A stretch of DNA of 16,733 nt, taken from positions 1 through 16,733 of the forward strand of contig DMCD01000292.1 of NCBI GenBank assembly GCA_003445895.1, written 5' to 3'. Positions 1 through 6,653 of the stretch are shown here, piece after piece (within the stretch, counting starts at the first letter, position 1; every line of letters begins with the position of its first letter). The stretch comes from Lachnoclostridium sp. (lineage in GTDB: Bacteria > Bacillota > Clostridia > Lachnospirales > Lachnospiraceae). The notes below the pieces were generated by a model, which was not told the DNA's origin, made no database searches, and was given only the letters and a program-made list of their open reading frames with translations. The translations under genes and the position numbers were made by a program.

Positions 1-19
1 GGGGACATCCCCCACTGTA

Positions 20-46
20 GTTATACCATATATGTATAAGTTTCAA
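20..46 (-). promoter_or_regulatory. Candidate extended -10 promoter reading out of the window to the left
   Basis: On the minus strand there is TTGAAA (plus 41-46), a 15-nt spacer, then TATAAC (plus 20-25) preceded by TGG, giving an extended -10 box (TGnTATAAC). The spacer is shorter than the ideal 17, which the extended -10 could offset. It lies in the AT-rich 80 bp downstream of the histidine phosphatase gene, so it would drive a gene beyond the left edge. It overlaps the palindromic motif at 21-39. The call is tentative because the downstream gene is not visible. Confidence 0.3.
21..39. repeat. Palindromic motif copy 1 (TTATAC-N7-GTATAA)
   Basis: Arms TTATAC (21-26) and GTATAA (34-39) are exact reverse complements around a 7-nt centre. 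The core TATACCA-TA-TATGTATA (22-38) recurs almost identically at 5070-5087, where the centre is one base longer. Both copies lie in intergenic DNA at the two ends of the five-gene block 81-5037. It could be an operator, here overlapping a candidate promoter, but no protein partner is identified. Confidence 0.4.
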
Positions 47-80
47 AAGTATCTGCTCAAAAATGTAAATTTATGAAAGT

Positions 81-767
81 TTATTTACGTAAATCTGCTT
101 TCCAGGGCGTCTTGTTTCCCCCTTCGAGATGGTCGGTATCGTTCATCCGGATAAGCGTCCCCATCTCTGTTTCCGGGTCATAATCCACGGTGGTGACGCT
201 GGCATTTTCCACGATAATCTCCCGCCGCTCGGTCTCATGCCGCAGAAGATACGCGATGACGTGCACCAGGATGGCTCCGTGGGCGACAACCGCCACGCAG
301 CGGTCCTTCCCCGGTCCCATCTCGCGGGTTATGATATCGATGGCCGAAGCGCATCTCTTCTTCAGCGCCTCCCGGTCCTCGCCCCCCGTCGGAACCTCCC
401 AGGCCGGGTTCTTCACCCACCGTTCGTAATCCTCCGGATAAAGGCGGCTGATTTCATCCAGGGTTTTTCCTTCCCAGGCGCCGAAGGCCACCTCAATCAG
501 TTCCGGAAGCCGGATGACCTCCGGAATCTTCCGGGGCTCTGTTCCGGGTATCCCCCTGAGAAATGCCCGTCGCACAATCTCTGCCGTCTCCCAGGCCCGC
601 TCCAGGCTGCTGGCATAAATGCGCTCCACCGGATAGCGGAGAACCGCCTTGGCCACCAGCTCTGCCTGACGGATTCCCTGGGCGTTGAGAGGCATGTCCG
701 TCCGGCCCTGCACCCGTTTTTCCAGGTTCCAGTCCGTCTGTCCGTGCCGTATCAGGATAAATCTCAT
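81..767 (-). CDS. Histidine phosphatase superfamily protein (phosphoglycerate-mutase-like)
   Basis: A 228-aa cytosolic enzyme of the branch-1 histidine phosphatase superfamily (GpmB/CobC/PhoE type). The N-terminus carries the RHG signature (RHGQTDWN, residues 7-14), with His8 as the expected phospho-acceptor. Further expected catalytic residues are Arg57 in YASSLERAWETA, the acidic residue in IEVAFGAWEG (about 92), and the second catalytic His163 in VAHG. Length fits the family. The start has a strong AGGGAGGT site (772-779) at good spacing. It is the last gene of the five-gene minus-strand block, 20 nt after the sigma-like gene. The substrate cannot be read from sequence; alternatives include a broad phosphatase, alpha-ribazole phosphatase or a phosphoglycerate-mutase-like enzyme. 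No cobalamin genes are nearby, so cobC is not supported. Confidence 0.9.
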   Translation of the reverse strand: MRFILIRHGQTDWNLEKRVQGRTDMPLNAQGIRQAELVAKAVLRYPVERIYASSLERAWETAEIVRRAFLRGIPGTEPRKIPEVIRLPELIEVAFGAWEGKTLDEISRLYPEDYERWVKNPAWEVPTGGEDREALKKRCASAIDIITREMGPGKDRCVAVVAHGAILVHVIAYLLRHETERREIIVENASVTTVDYDPETEMGTLIRMNDTDHLEGGNKTPWKADLRK

Positions 768-787
768 GCAAACCTCCCTGTCAGGCG

Positions 788-1420
788 CTATACGCCGGAG
801 ACGCTCATGGCATCCAGAGTAAGCTTCATGATATCCTTTATCTCCTCCACGGTCATCTTCATCCGCTCCGCCAGCTCTTCGGCCGTCGGTTCCCGCTCCA
901 GCTCCTGCGCCATGGCCGCAGAAATATCCTTGAGGACGTTGACTCTTGCCCGCATATCCTCCGCCACCGTCTTCTCCCGGCTCTGGTCCTCCAGGGCCGA
1001 TTCAATCTGCGCCCGGACCGATTCCTCCATCAGCCGGTCAAAATCCCCGTCCACATAGGAGGATGCCGCAAGCAGAAGCCCGATGTTGGCTTCCTGGATA
1101 ATATCGTTGATGTGCAGTCCCCGGTTCTCATATTCCTTCGCAATCCGGAGGGTATCTCCAAGCTTTCCCTCGGTCAGCCGCTTTACCGCCCGCTTTGCCT
1201 CATCGGGGCTGCCGGTGCTCAGAAGAGCCAGAAGCCTTTCCTGCTCCCCCTCTGCAAAAGGTGCAATCTCCTTCATCTCCTCCAGATACATCCGGTAGAA
1301 ATCGTCGCCCGTATGCCGTTTACCTTCGGCAATCTCCTCATTCTGTTCCAGCTCCCCGATAAATTCCTCCAGGGACATATCATTCATATCTTCCGGCAGA
1401 CCGTTCTGCGCTCCGCTCAT
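788..1420 (-). CDS. Sigma-70-like protein lacking region 4
   Basis: A 210-aa protein resembling the middle of primary-type sigma factors. Residues about 40-73 match region 1.2 (DFYRMYLEEM). Residues about 74-122 match regions 2.1-2.2, including DIIQEANIGLLLAA, which corresponds to the beta'-clamp-binding helix. Regions 2.3-2.4, which melt and read the -10 element, are replaced by a short acidic stretch (about 123-145). A region-3-like segment with ELEREPTAEELAERM follows (about 155-206). The protein then stops, with no helix-turn-helix region 4. An unusual acidic leader covers residues 1-38. The ATG overlaps the stop of the helicase gene (ATGA), and the site AAGGAGG lies 7 nt upstream, so the two are probably translationally coupled. 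It may bind RNA polymerase without being a complete promoter-recognising sigma factor; that role is inference. Confidence 0.8.
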   Translation of the reverse strand: MSGAQNGLPEDMNDMSLEEFIGELEQNEEIAEGKRHTGDDFYRMYLEEMKEIAPFAEGEQERLLALLSTGSPDEAKRAVKRLTEGKLGDTLRIAKEYENRGLHINDIIQEANIGLLLAASSYVDGDFDRLMEESVRAQIESALEDQSREKTVAEDMRARVNVLKDISAAMAQELEREPTAEELAERMKMTVEEIKDIMKLTLDAMSVSGV

Positions 1421-3843
1421 GTACTATCCTCCTTGCTGCCTTTCTGTTCCTGGTCTTCCCAGAATTTCCCAAGTTTCTCCCGGGCGTCGTTTATGCTCAC
1501 CCGCCGGGTGTCGTTCCATTCCCGCGGGAACATGTTCCGGTAATCTCTCCGGAGGAACCGCTCATCCAGAAGCAGGATGATCCCCCGGTCTTCGGCCGTG
1601 CGGATAACCCGCCCCGCCGCCTGAAGCACCCGGGTCATGCCCGGATACTGGTAGGCAAATAAAAATCCGTTCTGTCCGCAGTCTTCAAAATAATCCTGCA
1701 GAATCTTCTGCTCCGTACATACCATCGGAAGACCGGTTCCGACCACCACCGCGCCGATGAGCTTTTCCCCCTGCAGGTCAATGCCTTCGGAGAAGATGCC
1801 TCCCATCACGCAGAAGGCCGCAAGAGATCGCTCTCTGCCGGCGGAAAACTCCGCGAGGAACTCCTCTCTGCAGGCCTCATCCATCCGGCTGGTCTGGACG
1901 ATGATATCGCAGTCTTCATTTCTGCCCTTAAGATATCCTCCGTTTTCCGCGGGAACCTCCACGAAATCCGACGCCGCCAGCACCTGCTCCAGAAAAGCAT
2001 AGCTGGGAAAGAATACCATATAGTTGCCTTTTCTGGAAGACACGGCGCTCCGGATGTAGGATGCCACCTTCCGGTAGCTTTCCTCTCCCCTGTCGCGGTA
2101 CCGGCTGGAAACATCGCCTGCGATGAAGATCCCCCGGTTCTTCTCGGAAAAGGGCGAACCGGCATAGACGGTGTAATCCTCCTCGGCCGGACTTAACAGC
2201 TCCCGGTAATAGGGAAGCGGCAGAAGCGTCGCCGAGAAAAACACCGTGCTCTTTGCCTGTGCCAGACAGTTTCCCAGGTTTTCCACCGGGTTCACGCAGA
2301 AGAGGCGGACCCGGAAATCCCCGTCCCGCGTCAGTTCCCCGTATATCCGGTAGTGTTCATCCACCAGTTCATAGATATTCAGGAAACTGCGGAGGGAAAA
2401 ATAAAACTCCAGAAGGTCCTCCCGGTCTCCGGACTCTCTGTTTTCATCGAGATATTTCCGAAGGGCATCGAATGCCGACGAGACCAGACGCAGGAGCTGA
2501 CTGATATCCCCGTACACCCGGAAGTCCCCGTCCATCTCCTTTTTCATGGCCAGCATGTGGCGCCCGAGGGAGCCTATGGCACGGGATGCCGGAAGCTTCC
2601 TTGTCCCGAAGACCTTCTTTGCCGCCAGAACCTCTTTCCTGGAGAGCAGGGCGCTGTACATCTCTCTTGCCCGGCCCGCCAGATTATGGGCCTCATCCAC
2701 CAGAAACAGGTAGCTGCCTTCGCTGCCTTCGCCGAAATACCGGGTAAGCCTTACATCCGGGTCGAAGGCGTAATTATAGTCGCAGATGATTCCGTCCATG
2801 AAATCCGAAATATCCAGCGCAAATTCAAAGGGGCAGATCCGGTGTTTTTCGGCGTATCGGCACACCATTTCCCGGTTTATGGCCTGTTCCTGTGTGATGA
2901 TATCCAGGATGGCCTCATTTACCCGGTCAAAGTGCCCCCTCGCCCTCGGACAGTACTCGGGATTGCAGTCTGCCTCTTCCATGACGCAGACCTTCTCTTT
3001 TGCCGTCAGTGTGACGGTATGGAAAAAAAGACCCTTCTTGCGGAGAATGTTCCACGCTTCCTCCGCAGCCGTTCTGGTGGTAGTTCTGGCCGTCAGATAG
3101 AAAATCCTCTCCCCCAGTCCTTCCCCGATGGCCTTCACGCTGGGATACACCGTGGACATGGTTTTTCCGATTCCGGTCGGTGCCTGGATAAACAGTTTCC
3201 TGCCCCGCTTCTGTGCGGCATAGACCGCCACTGCCAGGTCTCTCTGGCCCGTCCGGTAGGGAAATGGAAACTCCAGATTCCGGATGCTCTCATCCCGCCT
3301 TTTCTGGTTCTCGGCGATCCAGGTAAGCCAGCGGACGAATTCTTCGACCACGCCCTGAAACCAGTCCTCCAGCTCCTCCGCTGTTTTTTCCAGCAGAAAA
3401 TACCGGATCTGCTCTTCATCATCCAGATTGCAGTATGTCATCCGGATCTGTATCCGGGGAAGCTTACTGCTCCGGGCATAGATGCAGGCGTAGCACATGG
3501 CCTGCGCCAGGTGAACCTGCACCGGTTCTTCCATCTTCAGCACATCCCGGTATACGCCCTTGATCTCATCGATCACCGGCACTTCACCGTCGATAATGCC
3601 GTCGGCACGGCCCTCCACCGTGATTTCAAAACCGCCGGATTCCACCGTTCTCTGCAGGAATACCTCCGCGTGGTAGCCTTCCCCCGCCGCCTTCTGCAGC
3701 TTCCGGTGCAGGCGGCTTCCGGCAGCCATCGCATCACTCCGCGCTTCCGCCGTAATGCGGTTGTCGATATCTCCGGACCGGAGGACAAATTCCACCAGAT
3801 TCCGCACGGAGATGCGGGCCTTCCCGTCTTTTGTGCGGATCAC
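1417..3843 (-). CDS. RecB-like nuclease fused to DinG/XPD-family Fe-S helicase
   Basis: An 808-aa ATP-dependent DNA helicase of superfamily 2 (Rad3/XPD/DinG group) with an N-terminal nuclease domain. The nuclease part (about 1-185) shows PD-(D/E)XK features: GRAD with Asp81, DEIKG with Glu93 and Lys95, and the RecB-family QxxxY motif (Gln114-Tyr118). The helicase part has Walker A APTGIGKT (221-228) and a cysteine-rich insertion typical of the 4Fe-4S domain (Cys286, 293, 298 and probably 337). The DEAH box is at 383-386, and motif VI QAAGRVIRTAEDRG is near 741-754. All key residues look intact, so both activities are plausible. Likely roles are repair, unwinding or processing of structured DNA. 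The start is GTG, overlapping the upstream stop as GTGA, with AGAAGGAG 5 nt before it. Residue-level Fe-S assignment is less certain than the family. Confidence 0.88.
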   Translation of the reverse strand: MIRTKDGKARISVRNLVEFVLRSGDIDNRITAEARSDAMAAGSRLHRKLQKAAGEGYHAEVFLQRTVESGGFEITVEGRADGIIDGEVPVIDEIKGVYRDVLKMEEPVQVHLAQAMCYACIYARSSKLPRIQIRMTYCNLDDEEQIRYFLLEKTAEELEDWFQGVVEEFVRWLTWIAENQKRRDESIRNLEFPFPYRTGQRDLAVAVYAAQKRGRKLFIQAPTGIGKTMSTVYPSVKAIGEGLGERIFYLTARTTTRTAAEEAWNILRKKGLFFHTVTLTAKEKVCVMEEADCNPEYCPRARGHFDRVNEAILDIITQEQAINREMVCRYAEKHRICPFEFALDISDFMDGIICDYNYAFDPDVRLTRYFGEGSEGSYLFLVDEAHNLAGRAREMYSALLSRKEVLAAKKVFGTRKLPASRAIGSLGRHMLAMKKEMDGDFRVYGDISQLLRLVSSAFDALRKYLDENRESGDREDLLEFYFSLRSFLNIYELVDEHYRIYGELTRDGDFRVRLFCVNPVENLGNCLAQAKSTVFFSATLLPLPYYRELLSPAEEDYTVYAGSPFSEKNRGIFIAGDVSSRYRDRGEESYRKVASYIRSAVSSRKGNYMVFFPSYAFLEQVLAASDFVEVPAENGGYLKGRNEDCDIIVQTSRMDEACREEFLAEFSAGRERSLAAFCVMGGIFSEGIDLQGEKLIGAVVVGTGLPMVCTEQKILQDYFEDCGQNGFLFAYQYPGMTRVLQAAGRVIRTAEDRGIILLLDERFLRRDYRNMFPREWNDTRRVSINDAREKLGKFWEDQEQKGSKEDST

Positions 3844-4310
3844 GTGGTCTCCTTCTGCGCCCGTGGGCTCTTTCCCGGGGGCAGATGCTCCGCCGGGTTC
3901 CCCTGATAGACGCTGTTTTTGTCAAAGGCAAGCCACATCAGGAAAAACTGGGAAAATACGACGATGCCGGTCATGAAGAAAGATCCCTTTCCGAACCGGT
4001 CGGCCAGGAACGTCAGGACGCCTACCCGGAGTCCTACCGCGGTAAAGTCGACAATCACGCTGCAGAGCTCCAGTGCACCGCTCTTTTTTCCGGGAATGGA
4101 GGCAAATGCCAGCGCCGCCGCCGATGCGATCACACAGATTCCGTACAGCCATCCGCGAAGGGCAATCTTAAAGGTAAGATACCCTTCATAGATGGGAATC
4201 AGGGATTTCCAGCCGGGAATTCCCGCCTTTGAAAAAATACGCCATTTTGCGATCCGAAGGAGGATAAAGGCAGCCATAAGGCCCGGCAGCATCGCATTCA
4301 GATACTGCAT
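3840..4310 (-). CDS. DUF5684-type multi-pass membrane protein
   Basis: A 156-aa integral membrane protein of unknown function. Four hydrophobic segments are visible (about 4-20, 53-72, 80-103 and 110-129). Between the first two lies FSKAGIPGWKSLIPIY (26-41), which I recognise as the hallmark of the DUF5684 family. The C-terminal tail is polar (PGKSPRAQKETT). An upstream in-frame ATG at 4343 would add 11 residues, but it has only a distant GGAG. The internal ATG at 4310 directly follows CGGAGGAACC, and the extra codons translate that site as SGGT, so I chose 4310. The stop overlaps the helicase GTG start. Its place between two nuclease-type genes may be simple operon packing; no functional link is shown. 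Confidence 0.75.
   Translation of the reverse strand: MQYLNAMLPGLMAAFILLRIAKWRIFSKAGIPGWKSLIPIYEGYLTFKIALRGWLYGICVIASAAALAFASIPGKKSGALELCSVIVDFTAVGLRVGVLTFLADRFGKGSFFMTGIVVFSQFFLMWLAFDKNSVYQGNPAEHLPPGKSPRAQKETT
3849..3856 (-). promoter_or_regulatory. Ribosome binding site for the GTG start of the helicase gene
   Basis: Minus-strand AGAAGGAG lies 5 nt before the GTG at 3843. It supports a non-ATG start overlapping the upstream gene's TGA (GTGA), a typical translational-coupling arrangement. Confidence 0.6.
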
Positions 4311-4320
4311 GGTTCCTCCG
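4311..4320 (-). promoter_or_regulatory. Ribosome binding site deciding the DUF5684-type start
   Basis: Minus-strand CGGAGGAACC sits immediately before the ATG at 4310, leaving about 4 nt after GGAGG. It is much stronger than the GGAG lying about 11 nt before the alternative ATG at 4343. Confidence 0.55.
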
Positions 4321-4368
4321 GATATCAGATTTATTCCATTCATGCGATAAAAAACTCCATCTGCTGAT

Positions 4369-5037
4369 TCAGCGGGTCAGCTTCCGTCTTCTGCGGCCGC
4401 CGGCCGGACTTCCCGCCCGGGACAGGACCTTTTTGGCCACGGCTGCCTTTACCTTCTTCTCCCGGTATTCGGCAATCTCCTTAGCGATCGTGGTGTAATC
4501 CCTCTGCATAAGCTCTTCCCGGATCTGCTGCCGGAGCATTTCCTCCGGAACAGCCGTCAGGAGCTTTTCTGCCACCGCCTTCTTTGATTTGTCCCGGTAG
4601 GCCGGCATGGCGTTCAGCTCCAGAAGATGATTCAGTTCTCTGCGCCAGAGCATGCCGATCTGCCGCTTACAGAGCTGTTTTTCCGGGTTCGGAAGGGGTC
4701 TTCGGAGGAAATAGAAATCCGGTCCCTGTTCCGTCTCTTCCACGGTGATGATTCCCCACCAGGCCGGCACTTGTTCTTCGATATGCATGGCGTGGCTGGT
4801 TCCCACGGCGGCAATATTGAAATCATAGTATCTGTCGTAATCTCCGGTCTGGCGCTGCAGCCGTTCATAGGTGTCCGCATCGCTCTTGATCTCGATCCCG
4901 CAGATGCCGTCTGCTCCGATCATCACAATGTCCGCCCGGGACCGCCCCATCTGTTTCTCCTCGATGATGCGGATGCGTCCGAATTCCTGTTCCAGGTATT
5001 CAAAGAGAGGTTCCCGGATATCTCTGTCGTGCAGCAT
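4369..5037 (-). CDS. sce7726-family PD-(D/E)XK-like protein
   Basis: A 222-aa protein resembling the sce7726 family. Residues 30-70 carry the core pattern: RADIVMI with Asp36, then GIEIKSDADTYERL with Glu49 and Lys51, then Gln61/Gln63 and Tyr67. This is the Asp...Glu-x-Lys layout of the PD-(D/E)XK nuclease fold. The second half (about 120-222) is helical and ends in a basic tail rich in Arg and Lys (AGGRRRRKLTR), which may bind nucleic acid. The start has GGGAGG about 7 nt upstream. It is the first gene of the five-gene block, following the inverted repeat at 5065-5092. Whether it cuts DNA is unknown; the family function is not established as far as I know. Confidence 0.72.
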   Translation of the reverse strand: MLHDRDIREPLFEYLEQEFGRIRIIEEKQMGRSRADIVMIGADGICGIEIKSDADTYERLQRQTGDYDRYYDFNIAAVGTSHAMHIEEQVPAWWGIITVEETEQGPDFYFLRRPLPNPEKQLCKRQIGMLWRRELNHLLELNAMPAYRDKSKKAVAEKLLTAVPEEMLRQQIREELMQRDYTTIAKEIAEYREKKVKAAVAKKVLSRAGSPAGGRRRRKLTR

Positions 5038-5064
5038 ACATTACCTCCCGCAGAACGAAAAGCC

Positions 5065-5092
5065 GGGCATATACCAACTTATGTATATGCCC
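5065..5092 (-). repeat. Perfect 10-bp inverted repeat between two gene blocks (motif copy 2)
   Basis: GGGCATATAC (5065-5074) and GTATATGCCC (5083-5092) are exact reverse complements around an 8-nt centre. It lies 10 nt after the aminopeptidase stop and 27 nt before the sce7726 gene. On the minus strand the hairpin is followed by GGCTTTTCG, a poor U-tract, so it could be a weak or partial terminator. It also contains TATACCA-ACT-TATGTATA (5070-5087), nearly the same as copy 1 at 22-38, and TGGTATATG resembling an extended -10 box. An operator or promoter role is therefore an equal alternative. Confidence 0.6.
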
Positions 5093-5102
5093 TGCGATTG
5101 TG

Positions 5103-6194
5103 TTATATGATGATCATATCCTTGGGCGTTTTGTTCAGAATTTCTCTCTCTCCGTCCTCGTTGATAATCACAATATCTTCGATGCGAACGCCGAAATCTC
5201 CCGCCAGGTAAATACCGGGTTCGATGGAGAAGGCGTTGCCCTTCTCGAGACGGCCGGGGTTCGACTGCTTAATCTCCGGCTGCTCATGAATCATATAGCC
5301 GATGCCGTGTCCGACGCGGTTGATCAGGGTCTTTGCATATCCCTTTTCATCCAGGACCTCCCTGGCCCGTTTGTCGATATCCGGAATCCAGGCCCCTAAG
5401 GATACCATCTCTTCCGCTGCCTCGTTGGAGCGCTTCACCAGGTCATAGACTTCCCGCTGATGCTCCGTGGGCTCGCCCACAAAGATGGTCCGGGTGGTAT
5501 CGGAGTACAGTCCCTTCCAGACACAGCCGAAATCCAGCAGCACGATATCCCGTTCCTGCACCACGCCGTCGGTTCCGGCATAGTGGGGGTAGCTGGAATT
5601 CTCGCCGACGCCGACGATGACCCAGGGAGCATATCCGCCCTTTGCCACCATCCGCTCGCACATGAAATCGCCGATCTCCTTTTCCGTCATACCCCTCTTG
5701 ATGAACTTCACGGTCTCATAGAAGACCTCATCGGCGATGGCGGCGGACTCCCGCAGATACTGGAGTTCCTGTGCATTCTTCACAGCGCGGATATTCTCCA
5801 GAAGAGGCTTGCCGTTTTTGAAGGTTACATCGACCTTGTCCATGATCTCCAGGATATTGAAGCCCTGGGCCGTGGAATTGACACCGATGAGGGCGCCGTC
5901 AAGCTTCTGCTCATGAAGGACTCTGCCCACCACTTCGGTCATGACTTCCCCGTCGAACCATGGATATATCTCAATTTCCTCCGGCAGAAGCTTCCGGAAC
6001 TCCCCTGCGTAGAGAAGATTGCAGATATAGAACATGGTGCCGTCCTTTTTCACGAACAGGCCCTGAAAACGCTCACAGAATGTCGGGTTAAAGTCCATCA
6101 GGAAATTCAGTTCCTCTCCGGGGGAAAGCAGCATGGCGTCCCATCCGGCCTCTCCGATGCCTTTTACCAGCCGATCCATATAATAACGATTCAT
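5103..6194 (-). CDS. M24 family aminopeptidase (Xaa-Pro aminopeptidase type)
   Basis: A 363-aa cytosolic metallopeptidase of the M24 family, expected to remove N-terminal residues preceding proline. An N-terminal creatinase-type domain (about 1-135) precedes the pita-bread catalytic domain (about 140-360). All five metal ligands are visible: Asp221 (LLDFG), Asp232 (SDTTRT), His296 (GHGIGY), Glu325 (SIEPGIY) and Glu339 (RIEDI). Length fits the short bacterial PepP/PepQ-like forms. It starts at ATG with GGGAGG about 5 nt upstream. It closes the six-gene block headed by the DUF5717-type gene, 15 nt after the coiled-coil membrane protein gene. Specificity for Xaa-Pro over a related dipeptide substrate is inferred from family resemblance. 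Confidence 0.92.
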   Translation of the reverse strand: MNRYYMDRLVKGIGEAGWDAMLLSPGEELNFLMDFNPTFCERFQGLFVKKDGTMFYICNLLYAGEFRKLLPEEIEIYPWFDGEVMTEVVGRVLHEQKLDGALIGVNSTAQGFNILEIMDKVDVTFKNGKPLLENIRAVKNAQELQYLRESAAIADEVFYETVKFIKRGMTEKEIGDFMCERMVAKGGYAPWVIVGVGENSSYPHYAGTDGVVQERDIVLLDFGCVWKGLYSDTTRTIFVGEPTEHQREVYDLVKRSNEAAEEMVSLGAWIPDIDKRAREVLDEKGYAKTLINRVGHGIGYMIHEQPEIKQSNPGRLEKGNAFSIEPGIYLAGDFGVRIEDIVIINEDGEREILNKTPKDMIII

Positions 6195-6209
6195 AAAAAC
6201 CTCCCTGCA

Positions 6210-6635
6210 CTAGTTTCTGCTGCCGAAGGGCAGTGCCTTCATCATCTCCGCCAGCGGCGTCACCGTGGCATTAAGACTCGAGATAGCTTCATTGAGCTTC
6301 TGATAATCCACCTGGTTGATCTGGTTCAGCGCAGTCGTGACGGCGTCGGTATTTTCCACCACCATCTTGTCCACATTGCCGACCATCACATCGATCCCGT
6401 CCAGGGATTCCTGGGCCTCCAGCGCCAGGGTATTGACCTCTTTCACGGTCCGGTCCACCTCGCGGAGCGTCGTTACTGCCTTCGGAACCAGAATGACCAG
6501 CACCAGGATCATGACAGCCAGGAACACAAGATTGATGACGGCTGTAACATGCTCCAGAAAAGTGTCTCTCCTCTGGGTACGGACCAGTTCTATCAGAAGT
6601 TCCCTGTTATCCATATGTTCCAGACCTTTTCTCAT
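6210..6635 (-). CDS. Small single-pass membrane protein with coiled-coil tail
   Basis: A 141-aa protein of unrecognised function. A charged N-terminus (about 1-28, including RTQRRD) precedes one strong transmembrane helix (about 29-50). A long heptad-rich region follows (about 52-125, LREVDRTVKEVNTLALEAQE and onward) that probably forms a coiled coil. By the positive-inside rule the N-terminus is cytoplasmic and the coiled coil extracytoplasmic. The layout recalls DUF948-like or methyl-accepting-type helical linkers, but I see no named domain. A GTG at 6644 would start earlier, but it lies on top of the ribosome binding site. The ATG at 6635 has GGGGAGG about 7 nt upstream and is preferred. 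The gene is adjacent to the zinc-ribbon membrane protein. Confidence 0.75.
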   Translation of the reverse strand: MRKGLEHMDNRELLIELVRTQRRDTFLEHVTAVINLVFLAVMILVLVILVPKAVTTLREVDRTVKEVNTLALEAQESLDGIDVMVGNVDKMVVENTDAVTTALNQINQVDYQKLNEAISSLNATVTPLAEMMKALPFGSRN

Positions 6636-6642
6636 GTCACGC

Positions 6643-6650
6643 ACCTCCCC
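6643..6650 (-). promoter_or_regulatory. Ribosome binding site deciding the start at 6635
   Basis: Minus-strand GGGGAGGT spans these positions and leaves about 7-8 nt to the ATG at 6635. The upstream GTG (6644-6642) overlaps this site and cannot use it, so the shorter protein is more likely. Confidence 0.55.
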
Positions 6651-6653
6651 CTC

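Noticed and set aside
66-92. Possible terminator after the phosphatase gene (GTAAAT and ATTTAC arms followed by ATTTTTG on the minus strand)
   Set aside because: The stem is only 6 bp with five A-T pairs and a 12-nt loop, too weak to call.
83-94. Perfect palindrome ATTTACGTAAAT at the end of the phosphatase gene
   Set aside because: It overlaps the last codons, is AT-rich and short, and no promoter is next to it; chance is the simplest explanation.
788-1420. Possibility that the sigma-like gene is a frameshifted full sigma factor
   Set aside because: No region-4-like helix-turn-helix sequence is found downstream in any frame before the phosphatase gene, which starts only 20 nt later, so a simple frameshift does not explain the missing part.
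2353-3906. Long plus-strand open frame of about 517 codons opposite the helicase gene
   Set aside because: It lies wholly antisense to a gene with clear helicase motifs, has no ribosome binding site or recognisable domain, and its composition (His, Pro, Arg, Gln rich) is that of a shadow frame in GC-rich DNA.
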